The notes under the pieces are model-generated. The model was not told the origin of the DNA, did no database searches, and was given only the letters and a program-made list of their open reading frames with translations. Shown here in pieces: positions 16,190 through 25,497 of a stretch of 64,000 bases of DNA (position 1 is the first letter of the stretch; every line of letters begins with the position of its first letter). This DNA is from an uncultured Cohaesibacter sp. (GTDB lineage Bacteria; Pseudomonadota; Alphaproteobacteria; Rhizobiales; Cohaesibacteraceae), in NCBI RefSeq assembly GCF_963678225.1, contig NZ_OY782764.1:2981001-3045000 (forward strand), written 5' to 3'. The position numbers and the translations under genes were made by a program.

Positions 16190-18313
16190 ATGGCCTTTCG
16201 TGAAAGACTGCAAGCCTGGCGCTACAATACCATTCCCGATCATCTCATCGGGGAGATCCTGACCAAGCGTTGGACGGATAACGCCATTCCCTTCATTGCC
16301 CTGGTGATCACTGTGGCCGCCTTCGGATCTGCGATTCCGGGTTTCTTCAGGCCCTATTCCTTGCAGGAATCCACCCGGCAACTGGGTGAATTCTCTCTGG
16401 TTGTTACGGGGTTGTCGGTGGTCATGCTGGGGGGCGGCATCGACCTTTCGGTTGGCTCCATCTTCGCGCTGGCGACCTTTGCGTCTGTTGGGACTTTCTT
16501 CATTTTCGAAGCGCCGGTGTGGGGCTGTCTGTTGGCTGCCATCGCAACAGGCGTGGTCTGCGGCGCGATCAACGGCTATCTCATCGGCTTTCTGCGCCTG
16601 CGCGCTTTCCTAACCACGCTGGTGACTTTCATCATTGGCCGCGCCCTGTTTGATATACTTGTGGTGCAATATGGTGCCGCAACGCAGATGTCCTTCATGT
16701 CGTCCGACTTGTGGGACTTTATCGGTGATGGCACGCTGTTTGGCTTCTCGGTGCCGGTGTTGACGGCGATTGTCTTTGCGCTGATCACCCACATTGCACT
16801 CACCCGATCGAGGCCCGGTTGGCATGTGCAGGCAGTTGGTGGCTCTCGCCGCTCGGCGCATAATGCCGGTATCCGCGTGCGGCGCACTGTTTTCATGACC
16901 TATGTCTTTTCGGGCTTTTGTGCCGGTGTGTCCGGCTTCCTCATGGCAACACGCCTGTCGAGCGCGGGGCCGGGCACAGGCCACGGTCTAGAAATTCTGG
17001 CACTGACGGCTGCCGTTGTTGGCGGTAACTCCTTGGGGGGCGGTCGTGGCTCCGTGGTCAAGGGTATCATGGGCGCGATCATCGTGCTGGTGATGACCAA
17101 CGGTCTAATCCGTCTTGGCTTCGGTACGGGCACCAACCAGATGGTGCTTGGCATCATGTTGGCACTGGCTGTAACCATCGATATCCGCTGGCTGAAAAAC
17201 CGTCACAAGGTGCTCAACGAGGTCTATGTCGCACCGGTCTATCTCAAGATGGGCAAATCGGAATCCGCAGAACCCGGATCCGGCTCGGCCTATTCCCTCA
17301 ATAACAAACTCTCCTCGGCCCAGCATATAGGGCTGGGCGAGTTGGAAGGGCCTGAGGATGTGATCCTTGACCGCGATGATCATCTTTATTGCGGTACACG
17401 CCATGGCGAGATCATCCGCTATTTTGCACCCGACTATAAACGGTCCGAAGTCTTTGCCCATGTCGGTGGCTTCCCGCTGGGGCTGGCCTTCGATAAGGAT
17501 CAGAACCTTATCACCTGCGTTGGCGCCATGGGGCTCTACAAGATCTCTCCGGACCGCGAAGTTACGCGCCTTTCTGCCGAGACGCGCCGTTCTCTGACCT
17601 CCATCGTCGATGACGCCCGCATGCGTGATCCGAACGACCTCGACATCGCGCCCGATGGCAAGATCTATTTCACAGACTCCACCAAGCGCTACGATGCCCA
17701 TGAATGGATGCTCGATTCTATTGAAAACCGTGGTACGGGGCGCCTACTGGTTTATGATCCCAAGGATGGCTCCACCAAGACGCTGCTTGATGGTTATCGC
17801 TACACCAACGGCGTATGCATGGCCCATGACGGCCAGTCGCTCTACTTCTCGGAAAGCTGGCGCAGTCGCATCCATCGTTATTGGATCGCAGGTCCCAAGG
17901 CGGGCACCGTGGAATGTGTCATCAAGGATATGCCGGGCTATACCGATAATATCAACCGTGCTTCCGATGGCACCTACTGGATGGCATGGCTCGGCATGCG
18001 CACACCCAGTTTTGACCTCTCACTGCGTCACCCGGACATGCGCAAGCGCATGACCCGTCGCCTGCCGCAGGATGACTGGTTGTTCCCGAACATCAACACT
18101 GGCGGTATCGTCAAATTCGATGACAGCGGCACAATCATCCAGACCATGGGTGATCTTACCGGTCAGAACCACCCGATGGTGACCTCGATGCGCGAGCATA
18201 AGGGCAAGCTCTTCATTGGCGGCATTCTGAACAACCGCATCGGCCTGTTTGATATTGAAGGCGCCGACCCGAATTGGACCGGCATGACGTCCTATTGGGG
18301 AGAAAAAGCATGA
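16190..18313 (+). CDS. ABC permease (RbsC family) fused to an SMP-30/strictosidine-synthase-like propeller
   Basis: A 707-residue fusion. Residues about 1-335 are an RbsC-type permease with family motifs GLSVVMLGGGIDLSVGSIFA and NSLGGGRGSVVKGIMGA. After a short Ser/Gly-rich linker (about 355-370), residues 370-707 form a beta-propeller of the SMP-30/gluconolactonase/strictosidine-synthase superfamily, with blades such as GPEDVILDRDDHLYCGTRHG, DPNDLDIAPDGKIYFTDST and YTNGVCMAHDGQSLYFSES. The frame is continuous with no stop or slippery site at the junction. RbsC-type permeases end in the cytoplasm, so the propeller should act on the imported solute, perhaps as a lactonase or as a tethered first enzyme. 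The stop overlaps the next SMP-30 gene by four bases (ATGA). Confidence 0.9.
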   Translation: MAFRERLQAWRYNTIPDHLIGEILTKRWTDNAIPFIALVITVAAFGSAIPGFFRPYSLQESTRQLGEFSLVVTGLSVVMLGGGIDLSVGSIFALATFASVGTFFIFEAPVWGCLLAAIATGVVCGAINGYLIGFLRLRAFLTTLVTFIIGRALFDILVVQYGAATQMSFMSSDLWDFIGDGTLFGFSVPVLTAIVFALITHIALTRSRPGWHVQAVGGSRRSAHNAGIRVRRTVFMTYVFSGFCAGVSGFLMATRLSSAGPGTGHGLEILALTAAVVGGNSLGGGRGSVVKGIMGAIIVLVMTNGLIRLGFGTGTNQMVLGIMLALAVTIDIRWLKNRHKVLNEVYVAPVYLKMGKSESAEPGSGSAYSLNNKLSSAQHIGLGELEGPEDVILDRDDHLYCGTRHGEIIRYFAPDYKRSEVFAHVGGFPLGLAFDKDQNLITCVGAMGLYKISPDREVTRLSAETRRSLTSIVDDARMRDPNDLDIAPDGKIYFTDSTKRYDAHEWMLDSIENRGTGRLLVYDPKDGSTKTLLDGYRYTNGVCMAHDGQSLYFSESWRSRIHRYWIAGPKAGTVECVIKDMPGYTDNINRASDGTYWMAWLGMRTPSFDLSLRHPDMRKRMTRRLPQDDWLFPNINTGGIVKFDDSGTIIQTMGDLTGQNHPMVTSMREHKGKLFIGGILNNRIGLFDIEGADPNWTGMTSYWGEKA

Positions 18314-19365
18314 TCCTCGATCCCATCCTCGATATTTTCCGCGGCAAGGCCGTCACCATTCCGCCCATGGATGGCGCTTTCCGCCCCAACACGGTGCTGG
18401 ATGACGCCGAGATTGTCTCCCACCTTTCCGAGCCGGACAATCTGGCTGTGCTGAAAGGAGAGGTGATTGCCACCTCGGGCAATGCCATCTATGCCATAAA
18501 CAAGGGCAACGAGCCCAAGGTGTTGCGGTCTTTCGAAGCACCGATCACGGCCCTCGCTGTTTCGCCCGACGATAAACTGGCGGTCGCGCTGGAAACTGGC
18601 CAGCTCTTTGTTGAAGGGGAGCCTGTCCATCTGCTCGAAGAGATTAAGGCAATCACCGCACTGGCCTATTCCTATGATGGCTCTCTCTGGCTGGCCAATG
18701 GCTCTTCGGAACATGCCTGCTCGGATTGGGCTGCCGACCTGATGAGCAAGAAAGCCTGCGGGTCTATCTGGGTGCGCCATACGCCCAGCGAGCCATTTGA
18801 AAAGGTCGCTGGCGGCTTGGCCTATCCCTATGGTCTGTGCCCCTTGAGTGGTGGCCGTGTGGTCTTCTCTGAATGCTGGAAGCATCGCGTGATGCAGATC
18901 GATGCAGACAAGAACCTATCCACGCTGATTGACCAGATTCCCGGATATCCCTCCCGCATCATGCCGACAGAGGATGGTGGCGCTATCCTATCCGTTTTTG
19001 CCCCGCGTAACCGTTTGGTGGAGTTGGTGCTGCAGGAAAAGCACTATCGCTATGACATGATGGAAAGCGTTCCCCGCGATTACTGGATCGCTCCGGCGCT
19101 CTATTCCAACCGCAGCTTCCTTGAGCCGCTGCAATGTGGTGGCATCCGCACCATGGGTGTTTACAAGGCTTGGGCTCCGGCTCGCTCCTACGGCATGGTC
19201 GTGCGGTTGGGCAAGGCCATGAACCCGATCACCAGCATGCACAGCCGTTCAAATGGCAACCGTCATGGTGTCTGCTGCGCCATCGAGCATGGAGGCGAGA
19301 TCATCGTCGCTTCCAAGGGCGGTGATTTGCTGCTTGGCATCGAAGATACGAAAGCGGAGGGCTAA
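18310..19365 (+). CDS. SMP-30/gluconolactonase-like beta-propeller protein
   Basis: 351 residues, starting at the ATG that overlaps the preceding stop (ATGA), with GGGGAGAAA as a strong ribosome site. No signal peptide is seen, so it should be cytoplasmic. It shows propeller-blade repeats (NLAVLKGEVIATSGNAIYAI, ITALAVSPDDKLAVALETGQ, YGLCPLSGGRVVFSECWKHR). It resembles the C-terminal half of the preceding fusion but is clearly divergent from it. The region SECWKHRVMQID matches the SESWRSRIHRYW blade there. A lactone or ester hydrolase role is inferred from the family; the metal ligands of SMP-30 cannot be assigned with confidence. It could instead be a non-catalytic partner. Confidence 0.75.
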   Translation: MILDPILDIFRGKAVTIPPMDGAFRPNTVLDDAEIVSHLSEPDNLAVLKGEVIATSGNAIYAINKGNEPKVLRSFEAPITALAVSPDDKLAVALETGQLFVEGEPVHLLEEIKAITALAYSYDGSLWLANGSSEHACSDWAADLMSKKACGSIWVRHTPSEPFEKVAGGLAYPYGLCPLSGGRVVFSECWKHRVMQIDADKNLSTLIDQIPGYPSRIMPTEDGGAILSVFAPRNRLVELVLQEKHYRYDMMESVPRDYWIAPALYSNRSFLEPLQCGGIRTMGVYKAWAPARSYGMVVRLGKAMNPITSMHSRSNGNRHGVCCAIEHGGEIIVASKGGDLLLGIEDTKAEG

Positions 19366-19369
19366 GGAT

Positions 19370-20866
19370 ATGGACCCCATCATTCGCATGGAAAAAATCA
19401 CCAAGGCCTACCGCGGCGTCCCTGCCATCAAGGACGTGGATTTCGAGCTGCACAAGGGCGAAGTGCACGCGCTTCTTGGTGAGAACGGCGCTGGCAAATC
19501 CACCCTTACCAAGATGATGGCGGGCGTGGTCGAGCCAACCAATGGCAAGATGTTCCATCATGGCAAGGAGACGGTCTTTACCAACCCCAACGCGGCGCTC
19601 GAAGCGGGCATTGCCATGGTGTTTCAGGAAACCAGCCTTGTTCCATCCATGACGGTGGCGCAGAATCTTTATCTGGGTTCTGAAAGCTTTCTCAATCGCC
19701 TACGTGGCACCTTCATTTCGGCCCAGCAGTTCTTGCAATCGCTCAACTTCTCGGTAGACCCTACCGCGCTGGTCGCTACTCTTGGTGCCGCCAAGCGGCA
19801 GATGGTCGAGATTGCCCGTGCGGTGCATCACAAGGCCGAAGTCATCATTTTCGATGAGCCGACCGCTACCCTGACACCGGAAGAAAAGCGCCATTTCTTC
19901 GCGCTCATCGAGCGGCTCAAAAAGAGCGGCGTGTCAATTATCTTCATCAGCCATGCGCTTGAGGAAGCGTTGCAGATTTCCGATCGCATCACCATCCTGC
20001 GCGATGGCGAATTGGTGGCCAGTGACAAGACCGAGAATTTCACTCGCGACACGGTGATTGCCGCCATGGTCGGCCGTACCCTTTCGGGAGAGCTTTATCG
20101 CGATCGTGGCGAAAGCGGCGTACGCAAGGCGGGCAAGAAGGTGCTCTCCGTGCAGGATATTTCTATGGGCGCCATGGTTCGCAACAACTCTTTCTCCGTT
20201 TTTGCTGGTCAGATCACTGGCGTTTTCGGCCTCATCGGGTCTGGTCGGACCGAGACCTTCAAGATCATTTCCGGCATCTACAAGCGCGACTTCCTGCGCG
20301 GCGGAACCGTGGTGCTCAACGAAAAGCCAACCCGCTATTATGTGCCGCGTGAAGCGGTCAATGACGGTATTGTCTATGTCACCGAAGACCGCAAGAGCGA
20401 AGGCTTTTTTGAGACCATGTCAATTGCCGAGAATATCTATGCCGGGCTCATCGCTGCCGGTCATGACAAGGCTTGGTATATCAGCAAGAACGAAATGAGC
20501 GATGTAGCGGCCGCCTGGTCCAAAAAGCTGAACATCAAGGCCATCAATGACAATGCCCGCGTGGTCGAACTTTCCGGTGGTAACCAGCAGAAGGTGGTCA
20601 TCGGCAAAGGGCTGGTGCAGGAGCCCAAGCTGGTGATCTTCGATGAGCCCACCCGCGGAGTGGATGTGGGCGCGATCGCCGAGATCCATCAGATCATCAA
20701 CGGCTTGGCCGATCAGGGGTTGGCGGTGGTGGTGATTTCCTCCTACCTGCCAGAGATCATGAATCTCTCAGACCGAATTCTCGTCTGTCGACAGGGGCGC
20801 ATCGTGGAGGAGTTCTCACCCGCCGAGGCAACCGAGGAAAAAATCATGTATGCGGCGGTCCATTAA
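19370..20866 (+). CDS. ABC transporter ATPase (RbsA/MglA family, two nucleotide-binding domains)
   Basis: 498 residues from ATG 19370, which has GGAGGGCTAAGG ahead of it; longer frames run into the SMP-30 gene. The first domain has Walker A GENGAGKST, a signature region reading LGAAKRQM and Walker B IIFDEPTATLTP. The second has the degenerate Walker A GLIGSGRTE typical of this family, a good LSGGNQQK signature and VIFDEPTRGVDVG. This is the energising subunit for the two permeases. It starts four bases after the SMP-30 stop, so importer and propeller proteins are one transcription unit. Confidence 0.94.
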   Translation: MDPIIRMEKITKAYRGVPAIKDVDFELHKGEVHALLGENGAGKSTLTKMMAGVVEPTNGKMFHHGKETVFTNPNAALEAGIAMVFQETSLVPSMTVAQNLYLGSESFLNRLRGTFISAQQFLQSLNFSVDPTALVATLGAAKRQMVEIARAVHHKAEVIIFDEPTATLTPEEKRHFFALIERLKKSGVSIIFISHALEEALQISDRITILRDGELVASDKTENFTRDTVIAAMVGRTLSGELYRDRGESGVRKAGKKVLSVQDISMGAMVRNNSFSVFAGQITGVFGLIGSGRTETFKIISGIYKRDFLRGGTVVLNEKPTRYYVPREAVNDGIVYVTEDRKSEGFFETMSIAENIYAGLIAAGHDKAWYISKNEMSDVAAAWSKKLNIKAINDNARVVELSGGNQQKVVIGKGLVQEPKLVIFDEPTRGVDVGAIAEIHQIINGLADQGLAVVVISSYLPEIMNLSDRILVCRQGRIVEEFSPAEATEEKIMYAAVH

Positions 20867-20898
20867 TGGACCTGCCAACCTTTTGAGGGAGAAAGACA

Positions 20899-21753
20899 AT
20901 GGCATCCGAGCGCGCAATGTGGACCTACTACAAGGGCGATTGGCATGAGGGAGATGTGCGCATTCTGGGCGCGGCTTCACATGCTACATGGCTCGGATCT
21001 TTGGTGTTTGACGGCGCGCGCCTGTTTGAAGGCGTTTCGCCGGATCTGGATCTTCATTGCCAACGGATCAATCGCTCTGCTGAAGCCCTGATGCTGGAAC
21101 CGACCTTTACGGGTGAAGAAGTCGAAGGGCTTGCCAAAGACGGCATCAAGAAATTCGCTCCCGATACCGATGTCTATATCCGACCGATGTATTGGGCAGA
21201 GGAGAGCGATATAGGTACGTTGCCTCCGCTGGGCTCATCGACTGATTTTGCCCTTTGTCTTGAAGAAATTCCGATGGTGGAGCCTTCAGGCTTTTCCATT
21301 ACCACCACCCAGTTTCGCCGCCCGACCATTGCCGTTGCGCCAACCAATGCCAAAGCGGCCTGCCTTTATGCCAACAATGCCCGCATGGTGCGTGAGGCCC
21401 AGAAAAAAGGCTTCGACAATGCATTGGTAACCGATTGCGCGGGCAATGTTGCGGAGCTGGCCACCGCCAACGTTTTCATGGTGCGCGGCGGGGAGGTCTT
21501 TACCTCGATCCCCAATGGCACCTTCGTTGCCGGCATCACGCGCAAGCGCGTCTTGGGGCTGTTGCGCGACGCGGGCTACACCGTGAATGAAATAACGCTG
21601 ACTGTTCAGGATTTCATGGAAGCGGACGAAATCTTTTCTACCGGGAATATCTCCAAGGTTATCCCGGTATCTCGCATTGAAGACCGGGAACTCGCATACG
21701 GGCCAATCACCAAGAAGGCTCGTTCACTCTATATGGAATGGGCACACGCCTAG
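20899..21753 (+). CDS. Class IV aminotransferase (branched-chain or D-amino-acid aminotransferase-like)
   Basis: A 284-residue fold-type IV PLP enzyme, close to the usual 280-300. The PLP lysine is expected in TNAKAACLYANNARM (about residue 154). Conserved segments are FDGARLFEG near 35, NVAELATANVFMV near 187 and STGNISKVIPVSRI near 253. The start has GAGGGAGAAAG upstream. It is 32 bases after the ATPase gene and probably in the same operon. A BCAT name is possible, but the context of an importer with lactonase-like proteins argues for a dedicated catabolic transaminase on an imported amino compound. Confidence 0.85.
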   Translation: MASERAMWTYYKGDWHEGDVRILGAASHATWLGSLVFDGARLFEGVSPDLDLHCQRINRSAEALMLEPTFTGEEVEGLAKDGIKKFAPDTDVYIRPMYWAEESDIGTLPPLGSSTDFALCLEEIPMVEPSGFSITTTQFRRPTIAVAPTNAKAACLYANNARMVREAQKKGFDNALVTDCAGNVAELATANVFMVRGGEVFTSIPNGTFVAGITRKRVLGLLRDAGYTVNEITLTVQDFMEADEIFSTGNISKVIPVSRIEDRELAYGPITKKARSLYMEWAHA

Positions 21754-21765
21754 GAGGATACCACA

Positions 21766-22173
21766 ATGGCAACTGTCAAACTGCTCACCGATGAAGAAGC
21801 CGAAAAGATCCCGGCCGTGAAGGAAGTCTTTGACGAAATTCGAGACCTGCGCAAAACCGACTTCATCAACAATTTCTGGCGTGCGCTGGGAGCGGCTGAT
21901 CCGGCCTTGCTCAAGCGCACATGGGAAGGGCTCAAGGCTGTCATGATGACGCCGGGGAACATCGATTCGATGACCCGCGAGATGATCTATATCGCCGTTT
22001 CGGCAGCCAACTCCTGTTCCTATTGCCTGCATTCGCACACGGCGCAGGCTCGCGCCAAGGGGATGACCGACGACACCTATGCCGAGCTGCTGTCTATCGT
22101 CGGGCTGGCCGCTCAGACGAACCATCTGGTGACTGCGATGCAGGTGCCTGTTGACCCAGAATTCTTGGCCTGA
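21766..22173 (+). CDS. Carboxymuconolactone decarboxylase/AhpD-like protein
   Basis: A small 135-residue all-alpha protein with the AhpD-family centre SCSYCLHSHTAQA (CxxC plus His three residues on), preceded by MTREMIYIAVSAAN. Members act as peroxidase-partner thiol proteins or, with other active sites, as decarboxylases. The CxxCxxxH pattern favours the redox type. AGGAGG sits ahead of the start, 12 bases after the aminotransferase stop. Its role in the operon is not clear. Confidence 0.88.
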   Translation: MATVKLLTDEEAEKIPAVKEVFDEIRDLRKTDFINNFWRALGAADPALLKRTWEGLKAVMMTPGNIDSMTREMIYIAVSAANSCSYCLHSHTAQARAKGMTDDTYAELLSIVGLAAQTNHLVTAMQVPVDPEFLA

Positions 22174-22250
22174 GCGCCTGACATAAACACATGACTTTGG
22201 CGCCGTCGCCGCTTATTGATGCGGCGTCGGTGCAAAAATCGGAGAAAAAA

Positions 22251-23222
22251 ATGGATATGGCACTTGTCGCTTCCAGACCTGGCGGTCCGGAAGTCATGGA
22301 GTGGTGCGCGCTGGAAACAGGCACGCCCGGACCCGGAGAAGCCTTGGTGCGCCACACTGCAATCGGCGTTAATTTTATCGATGTATATAATCGCACGGGG
22401 CTTTATCCGTGGCCAGAAGAGACGATGATTCCCGGCGCAGAGGCTGCAGGTGTTGTCGAAGCCATCGGTGCTGGCGTTGAAGGGCTCAAGGTCGGCGACC
22501 GGGTTGCCTATGTCCTCAAGTTCGGCGCCTATCGCGAGCGCCGTGTGCTGGCCGCAGATCGTCTGGTGCTGCTGCCTGATGGTATATCCGATGACCTGGC
22601 CGCTTCCGTCATGCTCAAAGGCCTGACCGCGCAATATCTCGTTACCTCCTCCTATGCCGTCAAGGCTGGGGATACGGTGTTGGTTCATGCCGCCGCTGGC
22701 GGCGTTGGCCTCATTCTGGGCCAGTGGCTCAAGGCCCTTGGCGCCCGGGCCATCGGAACGGCAGGGTCCGCGGAAAAGGTTGCTCTGGCGCTTCAGCATG
22801 GCTATAGCGATGTCATCAACTATCGTGAAGAGAATTTTGCTGAAAAGGTCATGGAATTGACTGGAGGCGAAGGCTGCGAAGTTGTCTATGACAGCGTCGG
22901 CAAGGATACATGGCGTGGGTCGATCAGTTGCCTCAAGCCTTTTGGTATGTTCGCCAATTTTGGCCAATCCTCCGGCATGATCGAGGATTTCAAACTTTCC
23001 GATTTGGCCAGTGGGTCGAAGGCCGCGTGTCGCCCCGTGTTATTTGACTATGTGGCCAAGCGGGCCGATCTGGAAGCACGTGCGTCCGATCTCTTCGACA
23101 AGCTCGTCAGTGGTGCGGTGAAGGCCGATGTAGTGGCGTCCGTACCTTTGAAAGACGCAGGCAAAGCTCACAAGGCTCTGGAAGGGCGCAAGACAACCGG
23201 AGCCACCATTCTCAAACCATGA
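22251..23222 (+). CDS. NADPH:quinone oxidoreductase (zinc-independent MDR family)
   Basis: 323 residues from ATG 22251, with GGAG just upstream. The N-terminal GroES-like domain contains NFIDVYNRTGLYPW, the quinone-oxidoreductase signature. A Rossmann domain with AAAGGVGLILGQWLKALGA (about residues 149-167) binds NADPH. The zinc-ligand cysteines of alcohol dehydrogenases are absent. It is the last gene of the plus-strand block, 77 bases after the AhpD-like gene, and is followed by a strong terminator. It may reduce a quinone or an alpha,beta-unsaturated carbonyl compound in the pathway. Confidence 0.9.
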   Translation: MDMALVASRPGGPEVMEWCALETGTPGPGEALVRHTAIGVNFIDVYNRTGLYPWPEETMIPGAEAAGVVEAIGAGVEGLKVGDRVAYVLKFGAYRERRVLAADRLVLLPDGISDDLAASVMLKGLTAQYLVTSSYAVKAGDTVLVHAAAGGVGLILGQWLKALGARAIGTAGSAEKVALALQHGYSDVINYREENFAEKVMELTGGEGCEVVYDSVGKDTWRGSISCLKPFGMFANFGQSSGMIEDFKLSDLASGSKAACRPVLFDYVAKRADLEARASDLFDKLVSGAVKADVVASVPLKDAGKAHKALEGRKTTGATILKP

Positions 23223-23267
23223 GGCAGCGCCAAGAGTTGATAGCATAGGCTCACGTGAAGGATGCAA

Positions 23268-23305
23268 AAAGGCCCGACATCTTGCGATGTCGGGCCTTTG
23301 TTTAT
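23268..23305. terminator. Bidirectional rho-independent terminator
   Basis: Perfect 14-base stem AAAGGCCCGACATC / GATGTCGGGCCTTT around the loop TTGC, with a T-rich tract (TTTGTTTAT) on the plus strand and TTTTT on the minus strand. It lies between the convergent quinone oxidoreductase and BCCT genes and should stop transcription from both sides. Confidence 0.93.
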
Positions 23306-23344
23306 CGTAAAGGAAGGCTGGCCTATGGCCGTAAGCCTTGGCTT

Positions 23345-24982
23345 TTATCGTGGCTCTGAACTGAGGCCTTTATAGACCGCATAGCACATGACCAGCAGCA
23401 CCACCGCGAACGGCAGTCCTGTGGAAATGACCATCGCCTGTAGGGCGGTCAGGCCGCCGCCAACCAACAACACGATCGCAACCGCGCCCTCGAAGGTAGC
23501 CCAGAAAACGCGCTGCGGAACCGGAGCGTCAATCTTGCCGCCTGCCGTAATGGTATCAATGACCAGAGAGCCGGAGTCAGAGGAGGTGACGAAGAAGACA
23601 ATCACGAGCACGATGGCAATCACGGATGTTATGCTTGAGAAGGGCAAGCCTTCAAGCATCGCAAACAGCGAAAGTGGTGGATTGTAATTGTCGATCACAT
23701 TGTCTTTGACCGCAGAGGTTAATGGGTCAGTCAGAACCTGATCGATTGCCACGCCACCAAAGACTGCCATCCAGAGAACACAGACCAGAGACGGGATCAA
23801 CAGCACACAGGTGATGAATTCACGCACGGTTCTGCCGCGGGATACGCGGGCGATGAACATGCCGACGAAAGGTGACCAGCTGATCCACCAAGCCCAGTAG
23901 AAGGTCGTCCAGCCATGTAGATAATCCATGTCAGTCCGCCCGATCGGGTTGGAAAGCGGGATGATATCTTCGACATAGGCAACAAGTCCTTCACCAAAGT
24001 CGGTCAGGATCATCAATGTCGGCCCCACAAACAGGACAAACAGCAACAGCAAAGCCGCAATACCCATGTTGATTTCGGAGAGCATCTTGACCCCGCCATC
24101 AAGACCACGCAGGACCGAGAAGAGGGCAACCGCCGTGATGATGGTGATGAGGATGATCTGTACTGGCGTACCGATGGGAACGCCAAAGACATGATGCAAG
24201 CCCGCATTGGCCTGCTGCGCACCAAAGCCCAGCGATGTGGCAAGGCCGAACAGGGTGGCAAACACGGCCAGAATATCAATGATATGACCGGTCCAGCCCC
24301 AGATACGATCACCGAAAATCGGATGGAACGCAGAGCGGATGGTCAGCGGCAAGCCCTTGTTAAAGGAAAACAGCGCCAGAGCCAGTGCAACAATGGCATA
24401 AATGGCCCAAGGGTGCAGACCCCAGTGGTAGATGGTTGCAGCTAGCCCCATGGCTTTGGCCTGCTCAACATTCTCGGCAATGATGTTGCCTGAGCCATCC
24501 AATGGGGACGGTGTTCCCAATGGCTGGGAAACTGCCATGTGATAGACAGGTTCCAGAACCCCGAAGAACATCAGGCCGATGCCCATGCCTGCGGCAAAGA
24601 GCATTGCGAACCAGCCCCTGTAGGAAAAGTCTGGTTCCGCATCCTGTCCCCCTAGTCGCACCTTGCCCCAAGGGCTGACAATGAGAAAGAGGCAGAAAAG
24701 AACAAAGATATTGGCAGCACCAAGGAAGAACCAGTCAAAGGTCGACGTGAGCCACGGGCGCAGCCAGCCAAAAATGGATGCTGCCTGTTCTGGCAGGGCC
24801 AGCGCGTAAAAAACAAAAGCTACAATGCATAATCCCGAGACAAGAAAGACCGGGTTGTGCACGTCAAATCCGAATGGTCCAACCTGACCCTCGACATTGT
24901 CCTGACCGATTTCGTAATCGGTTTCAATAATTTCCGTATCGCCTTCCGGCGCGGGGATGCCAGCTTCTTCGGCATTCGTCAT
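23345..24982 (-). CDS. BCCT-family betaine/choline/carnitine transporter
   Basis: A 545-residue secondary transporter with about twelve membrane helices, an acidic hydrophilic N-terminus (about 40 residues) and a short C-terminus. Family signatures are GMGIGLMFFGVLEP near residue 145 and the core YWAWWISWSPFVGMFIARVS near 368-387. The short C-terminal tail lacks the long regulatory domain of BetP. It likely imports a quaternary-amine osmolyte or nutrient by ion coupling. It is 83 bases downstream of a UspA gene in the same direction, echoing the UspA next to the ectoine importer further on. Confidence 0.93.
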   Translation of the reverse strand: MTNAEEAGIPAPEGDTEIIETDYEIGQDNVEGQVGPFGFDVHNPVFLVSGLCIVAFVFYALALPEQAASIFGWLRPWLTSTFDWFFLGAANIFVLFCLFLIVSPWGKVRLGGQDAEPDFSYRGWFAMLFAAGMGIGLMFFGVLEPVYHMAVSQPLGTPSPLDGSGNIIAENVEQAKAMGLAATIYHWGLHPWAIYAIVALALALFSFNKGLPLTIRSAFHPIFGDRIWGWTGHIIDILAVFATLFGLATSLGFGAQQANAGLHHVFGVPIGTPVQIILITIITAVALFSVLRGLDGGVKMLSEINMGIAALLLLFVLFVGPTLMILTDFGEGLVAYVEDIIPLSNPIGRTDMDYLHGWTTFYWAWWISWSPFVGMFIARVSRGRTVREFITCVLLIPSLVCVLWMAVFGGVAIDQVLTDPLTSAVKDNVIDNYNPPLSLFAMLEGLPFSSITSVIAIVLVIVFFVTSSDSGSLVIDTITAGGKIDAPVPQRVFWATFEGAVAIVLLVGGGLTALQAMVISTGLPFAVVLLVMCYAVYKGLSSEPR

Positions 24983-25065
24983 TACGATGCAGTCTCCATA
25001 TTGTTTTTATTTTGGATGATGAGATAGATCTTCGGATAATGGGCGCCAACAGCGGGCACCCTTGG

Positions 25066-25482
25066 CTAGCCACGAACAAGAAAGACCGATGCTTTCGTGT
25101 GACTTGCCAAATGGCCACCATGAGACGACCAGATATAATCCGATATGTTGGGGATATGGGATGCCATGATGACCAGATCAGAGCCTGTAGCCTCGACGGC
25201 TTCCAGCAGCTTCTTGTCCAGATCAATTGCCGGGTCATTGGCAACAATAACATGGGTTGTTGCTTCTATCCCGTGAGCCTGTGTTTGCGCGGACGCAAAG
25301 GCTTGCAATTTTTGGCCAAATTCCTTCGGCGTGTGGCCCAAGTCCCCTGGTTCAGGGCCGGTGACACCAACATAGATGACAGCTGCTTCGTTGGTCCTTG
25401 CCATATCAGCTGCGATGGTCAACGTCTTCTCCAACCTGGAGGTGTGACGCAAGTCCACCGGAACCATGATCGTATTGAACAT
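25066..25482 (-). CDS. Universal stress protein (UspA family), degenerate ATP loop
   Basis: 138 residues from ATG 25482 (AGGA nine bases upstream), beginning MFNTIMVPVDL as UspA proteins do. A start five codons earlier is possible. The C-terminal part reads GSDLVIMASHIPN and lacks the GxxG-x9-G(S/T) nucleotide loop, so ATP binding is doubtful. The partner UspA at 34998 has the loop. It lies directly ahead of the BCCT gene; pairing of UspA proteins with osmolyte transporters is known, for instance TeaD with TeaABC. Confidence 0.88.
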   Translation of the reverse strand: MFNTIMVPVDLRHTSRLEKTLTIAADMARTNEAAVIYVGVTGPEPGDLGHTPKEFGQKLQAFASAQTQAHGIEATTHVIVANDPAIDLDKKLLEAVEATGSDLVIMASHIPNISDYIWSSHGGHLASHTKASVFLVRG

Positions 25483-25497
25483 TTTCTCTATCCTCAC

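Noticed and set aside
17150-17340. Possible frameshift or sequencing artefact creating the permease-SMP-30 fusion
   Set aside because: The frame runs without interruption through the last permease helix, a linker and all propeller blades, and no homopolymer is present at the junction.
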